Part shown: positions 5,881 to 8,145 of the stretch, in pieces
How positions within the stretch are numbered: the stretch's first letter is position 1
How the letters are laid out: every line of letters begins with the position of its first letter
Origin: Spirochaetaceae bacterium
GTDB taxonomy: Bacteria > Spirochaetota > Spirochaetia > Treponematales > Breznakiellaceae
Assembly (NCBI GenBank): GCA_031265025.1
Contig: JAISDF010000089.1
Span: 1 to 8,145, forward strand
Length of the DNA stretch: 8,145 bases
Reading direction: 5' to 3'
Notes under the pieces: generated by a model
Database searches by the model: none
The model's input: only the letters and a program-made list of their open reading frames with translations
Told to the model about the DNA's origin: nothing
Translations under genes and position numbers: made by a program

Positions 5881-7257
5881 ATGTGGGATTTAGCGGTTTT
5901 AACGGCGCTCGCCACTTTTCTGCTGGCGCTGCCCCTGATACGGCCTTTTTTCAAGGGTTTGTGGCCCATAAACGGCCTTGTTTTACTGCCCCTGACGGCG
6001 TTTTTAATACTCTTCGGACTTTTCAGGGCTTACGGATTCAGGCCCGAATGTCTTCCTCTGCTCCTTTTCGCGGCTTTTTTGACCATAGCGCATATTCCCG
6101 CCCTCTTTTCCCTGATAAACCGGCTTCATAATGACGATTTCAGGGACAGAAAGCCCATCGTATCGGCGCTGGGTCTTGCGGTTTTGGCCGCGTCAAGCGC
6201 CTGCGCGCTTTATTTTTCGCCCTATCAGGATACAAGGGAAGGCGCGGCCTATTCCTATGAGGCGGAAATCAGGGAGGCCCCCGGAACAGAGGGCGGTTCC
6301 ATAACCAGGTATCTGCGGGTCTATTCAGGCTCCGGCGGCGGGAGCAATGGCGGGGACAGAGCTGTTATAGCCCTGATTCCTCCCCTTACCGGGTCGGTGG
6401 AAATAATCGAGCCCCTGTGCGGACGCCTTAACGAAGCGGGTTATACGGTTGTTACCTTTTCCCGGCAGGGCCTGGACAATCCGGCGGCCGGAGGGGGCAG
6501 GGAGTTCCACCGTCCCTTATATGAAAGCATACGCCTGCTCTGGAGCGCGCTCAGGGCCCGGGATTCGGTTCTGGCCAACCGGACAGCCGGGGTCTATGAG
6601 GAAAAGCGCATGGCCGATGCCGGGTGGCTCCTGGACTGCCTCAGAAAGCCGGAACCGGGCGCTCTGGCCGGCGTTTCGCCGCGTATTGTCGCCGCCGGAT
6701 ACGGAGCGGGAGGGGCCGCCTTGAGCCTCCTTGCCTCGGACCCTGCCTTCGCGGCAAAGTACCCTGAACTTTTGGGCTTTGTGTCCATCGAGGGCCCTCC
6801 CGCGTCGGTCCTGACGCCTGAGAGCTTCCCCTCCCCTTCCGGCGGAAAGCCCTGGGAAGTCCTGAAGCGCTTTTTCCTCAATTTTCGGCCCCGGAAACTC
6901 ACTGTCCCTGACACTATCCGGCCCCTCCTCATACCCGGCCTTTTTATCACCGCCGGCCAAATATACGAAGAAAAGTACAGCAAAGGCCGTTATGACGCCA
7001 TCAGGGCCATGGTACGCGGGGCCGGCGCGCCAAGCGGCCTTAGATCCCTTGCCGACGCGAATTTTCTTGACTATGCGGACTGCGCCGGGCGTTATCCCAT
7101 CTACCAATGGCTGCTCCGGCATACTTCAGGGTACGCCCCTGCCCAGGAAGACCCGGTCAGGGCCTGCGCTTCTTTTATCGCCGACTTTGCCGCCGATCAG
7201 ATCATGAAAACCATAGTCCGCCACGAGGAAGCGGAAAATGAAAACGCGGCGCCCTGA
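5881..7257 (+). CDS. Four-helix membrane protein with alpha/beta-hydrolase-like domain lacking the nucleophile Ser
   Basis: The product is 458 aa. Four hydrophobic segments at about 3-20, 30-49, 57-79 and 93-112 are followed by a large soluble domain. The most basic loop (RLHNDDFRDRK) would be cytoplasmic, placing the C-terminal domain outside the membrane; this is inferred from the positive-inside rule. The soluble part has the strand pattern of an alpha/beta hydrolase: AVIALIPPLTGS (161-172), LNEAGYTVVTFSRQG (183-197), an elbow-like IVAAGYGAGGAALSLLA (269-285), FVSIEGP (300-306) and PLLIPGLFITAG (348-359). At the elbow the usual GxSxG reads GYGAG (273-277), with Gly in the Ser place, and near ANFLDYAD (393-400) the expected catalytic His is not seen. 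It is probably a non-catalytic or altered member. AGGA (5867-5870) precedes the ATG. The 3' end overlaps the next gene by 20 bp. No specific function is recognised. Confidence 0.75.
   Translation: MWDLAVLTALATFLLALPLIRPFFKGLWPINGLVLLPLTAFLILFGLFRAYGFRPECLPLLLFAAFLTIAHIPALFSLINRLHNDDFRDRKPIVSALGLAVLAASSACALYFSPYQDTREGAAYSYEAEIREAPGTEGGSITRYLRVYSGSGGGSNGGDRAVIALIPPLTGSVEIIEPLCGRLNEAGYTVVTFSRQGLDNPAAGGGREFHRPLYESIRLLWSALRARDSVLANRTAGVYEEKRMADAGWLLDCLRKPEPGALAGVSPRIVAAGYGAGGAALSLLASDPAFAAKYPELLGFVSIEGPPASVLTPESFPSPSGGKPWEVLKRFFLNFRPRKLTVPDTIRPLLIPGLFITAGQIYEEKYSKGRYDAIRAMVRGAGAPSGLRSLADANFLDYADCAGRYPIYQWLLRHTSGYAPAQEDPVRACASFIADFAADQIMKTIVRHEEAENENAAP
7225..7230 (+). promoter_or_regulatory. Ribosome binding site fixing the start of the DUF4874 gene
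   Basis: GAGGAA lies 7 nt before the ATG at 7238 and inside the 3' end of the upstream membrane-protein gene. This good spacing, with the signal peptide that follows, supports the 7238 start and co-translation of the two genes. Confidence 0.65.
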
Positions 7258-8145
7258 TCGAAACGGCAAGAGCGCCTCGGCACTCTTGCTTGCGGCCGCT
7301 ATGCTGTTCCCGCCAATGACATCCGCCGCGGATCCGGCAAGACCGGAGACGCAAGTCCTCACCTACAGGCCGGATTTCACTAGCGTAATAGCCAACCCGG
7401 AAAGAGGATATTTTGAAAACTTCACCGGGTTTGACTATCTTTATCCGCGGTATTTCGATGAAGACTACGCACAGTGGCTCACCGGTCCTGACTATGATTC
7501 CTGGCGTTTCGGCGGCGGTTACCTTGAACTGCTGCGCTCATTGCGTGAAGACGCGGTTACGATGCTGGACGCCAATATATACCTTAACGAGTACGTTGAC
7601 TCGTACGAACTGCCGCTATCTTTTTTGGCCGGACTTTCCGGAGCGTTGGAGGTCGTGCGGGAAGCAAGAATGAAAATCACCCTGCGCATAGTATACGCGG
7701 ACGCCTGGACACCGATGGTCGTCGAGAAGAACTATCTGCGGCATATTGAGCAAATCGGAGAGCTCATTACCGAAAACGCCGATATTGTGGAGAGTTTGTC
7801 CGCCGGGATACTCGGCCCCTGGGGAGAGTGGCATAATGACGACGACTATGTTATGGCGGCTAACAGGTCCTACAGACGCGAAGACCGTCCTGAATCCACC
7901 AACCACGGGCCAACCACAGACATAGACTCTCCTGAACAAGGCGCGCTGCGTTACCGGCTTGTAAAGCAATTGCTCGACCATACACCGGATACCATACCTG
8001 TTCTCATTCGTTACACCGAATTCCTTATGGAGATAAAAGCGCTGGCAAAGAACCCTCCGCAGGGCGCGGCCGCGTTGACACAGGCACAACTTGACCGCCT
8101 GGGTCAGCACGATGACTCGTTCGCGTCGTTTGTGATGAGCTATAC
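7238..8145 (+). CDS. Secreted DUF4874/DUF4832-family protein, 3'-truncated by window edge
   Basis: An open frame of 302 codons runs off the right edge without a stop. The N-terminus is a signal peptide: basic KTRRPDRNGK, a hydrophobic core SASALLLAAAMLFPPM, and a signal-peptidase-I-like TSAA near residues 28-31. The mature part matches my memory of DUF4874: IANPERGYF (51-59), LRIVYAD (149-155), HIEQIGELITENADIV (169-184) and SAGILGPWGEWHND (188-201). RLGQHDDSFASF near the right edge matches the usual RxGHHNDxF start of DUF4832. Members of this pair of domains are exported proteins of uncharacterised function. The barrel-like pattern and the WGEW glutamate (E197) are reminiscent of glycoside hydrolases, but that is inference. 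The start overlaps the upstream gene by 20 bp, so the two form an operon and may act together at the cell surface. Confidence 0.85.
   Translation, partial: MKTRRPDRNGKSASALLLAAAMLFPPMTSAADPARPETQVLTYRPDFTSVIANPERGYFENFTGFDYLYPRYFDEDYAQWLTGPDYDSWRFGGGYLELLRSLREDAVTMLDANIYLNEYVDSYELPLSFLAGLSGALEVVREARMKITLRIVYADAWTPMVVEKNYLRHIEQIGELITENADIVESLSAGILGPWGEWHNDDDYVMAANRSYRREDRPESTNHGPTTDIDSPEQGALRYRLVKQLLDHTPDTIPVLIRYTEFLMEIKALAKNPPQGAAALTQAQLDRLGQHDDSFASFVMSY

Noticed and set aside
7616..8110. Minus-strand open frame at the right edge
   Set aside because: It lies opposite the DUF4874/DUF4832 gene, whose plus-strand frame carries clear family motifs and a signal peptide.

Overview
The window looks like bacterial chromosome, most likely from a spirochaete of the Treponema group. 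This placement is an inference from memory of gene order (ComM-type ATPase, L13, S9, RecX) and protein flavour, and was not tested by any search. Coding DNA is GC-rich by eye, while the longer intergenic gap is AT-rich. I see no RNA genes, CRISPR arrays, insertion sequences or attachment sites.

Layout: (1) 3-1598 (+), the 3' part of a comM-type Mg-chelatase-like AAA+ ATPase gene whose 5' end lies outside the window. (2) 1671-3197 (+), rplM, rpsI and recX, led by a good promoter whose -35 box overlaps the comM stop codon. (3) 3322-4213 (+), a small response regulator with an N-terminal MerR/excisionase-type HTH and a C-terminal receiver. It has its own extended -10 promoter and a palindrome in its leader, and it overlaps an acylphosphatase gene that starts with TTG. 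(4) 4224-5717 (-), a two-part protein with an N-terminal GHKL-ATPase-like region and a C-terminal HDOD domain, converging on the acylphosphatase gene with only 10 bp between. (5) 5718-5880, an AT-rich divergent promoter region. (6) 5881 to the window end (+), two overlapping genes: a four-helix membrane protein with an alpha/beta-hydrolase-like domain lacking the nucleophilic serine, and the first 302 codons of a secreted DUF4874/DUF4832-type protein that runs off the right edge.

The left half is translation and DNA-repair housekeeping. The middle holds signalling proteins with no adjacent histidine kinase. The right half is an envelope or secreted module of unknown function. No single known accessory system explains the window. 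The best candidates for something undescribed are the membrane pseudo-hydrolase/DUF4874 pair, the GHKL-like/HDOD fusion, and the overlap of a response regulator with an acylphosphatase.
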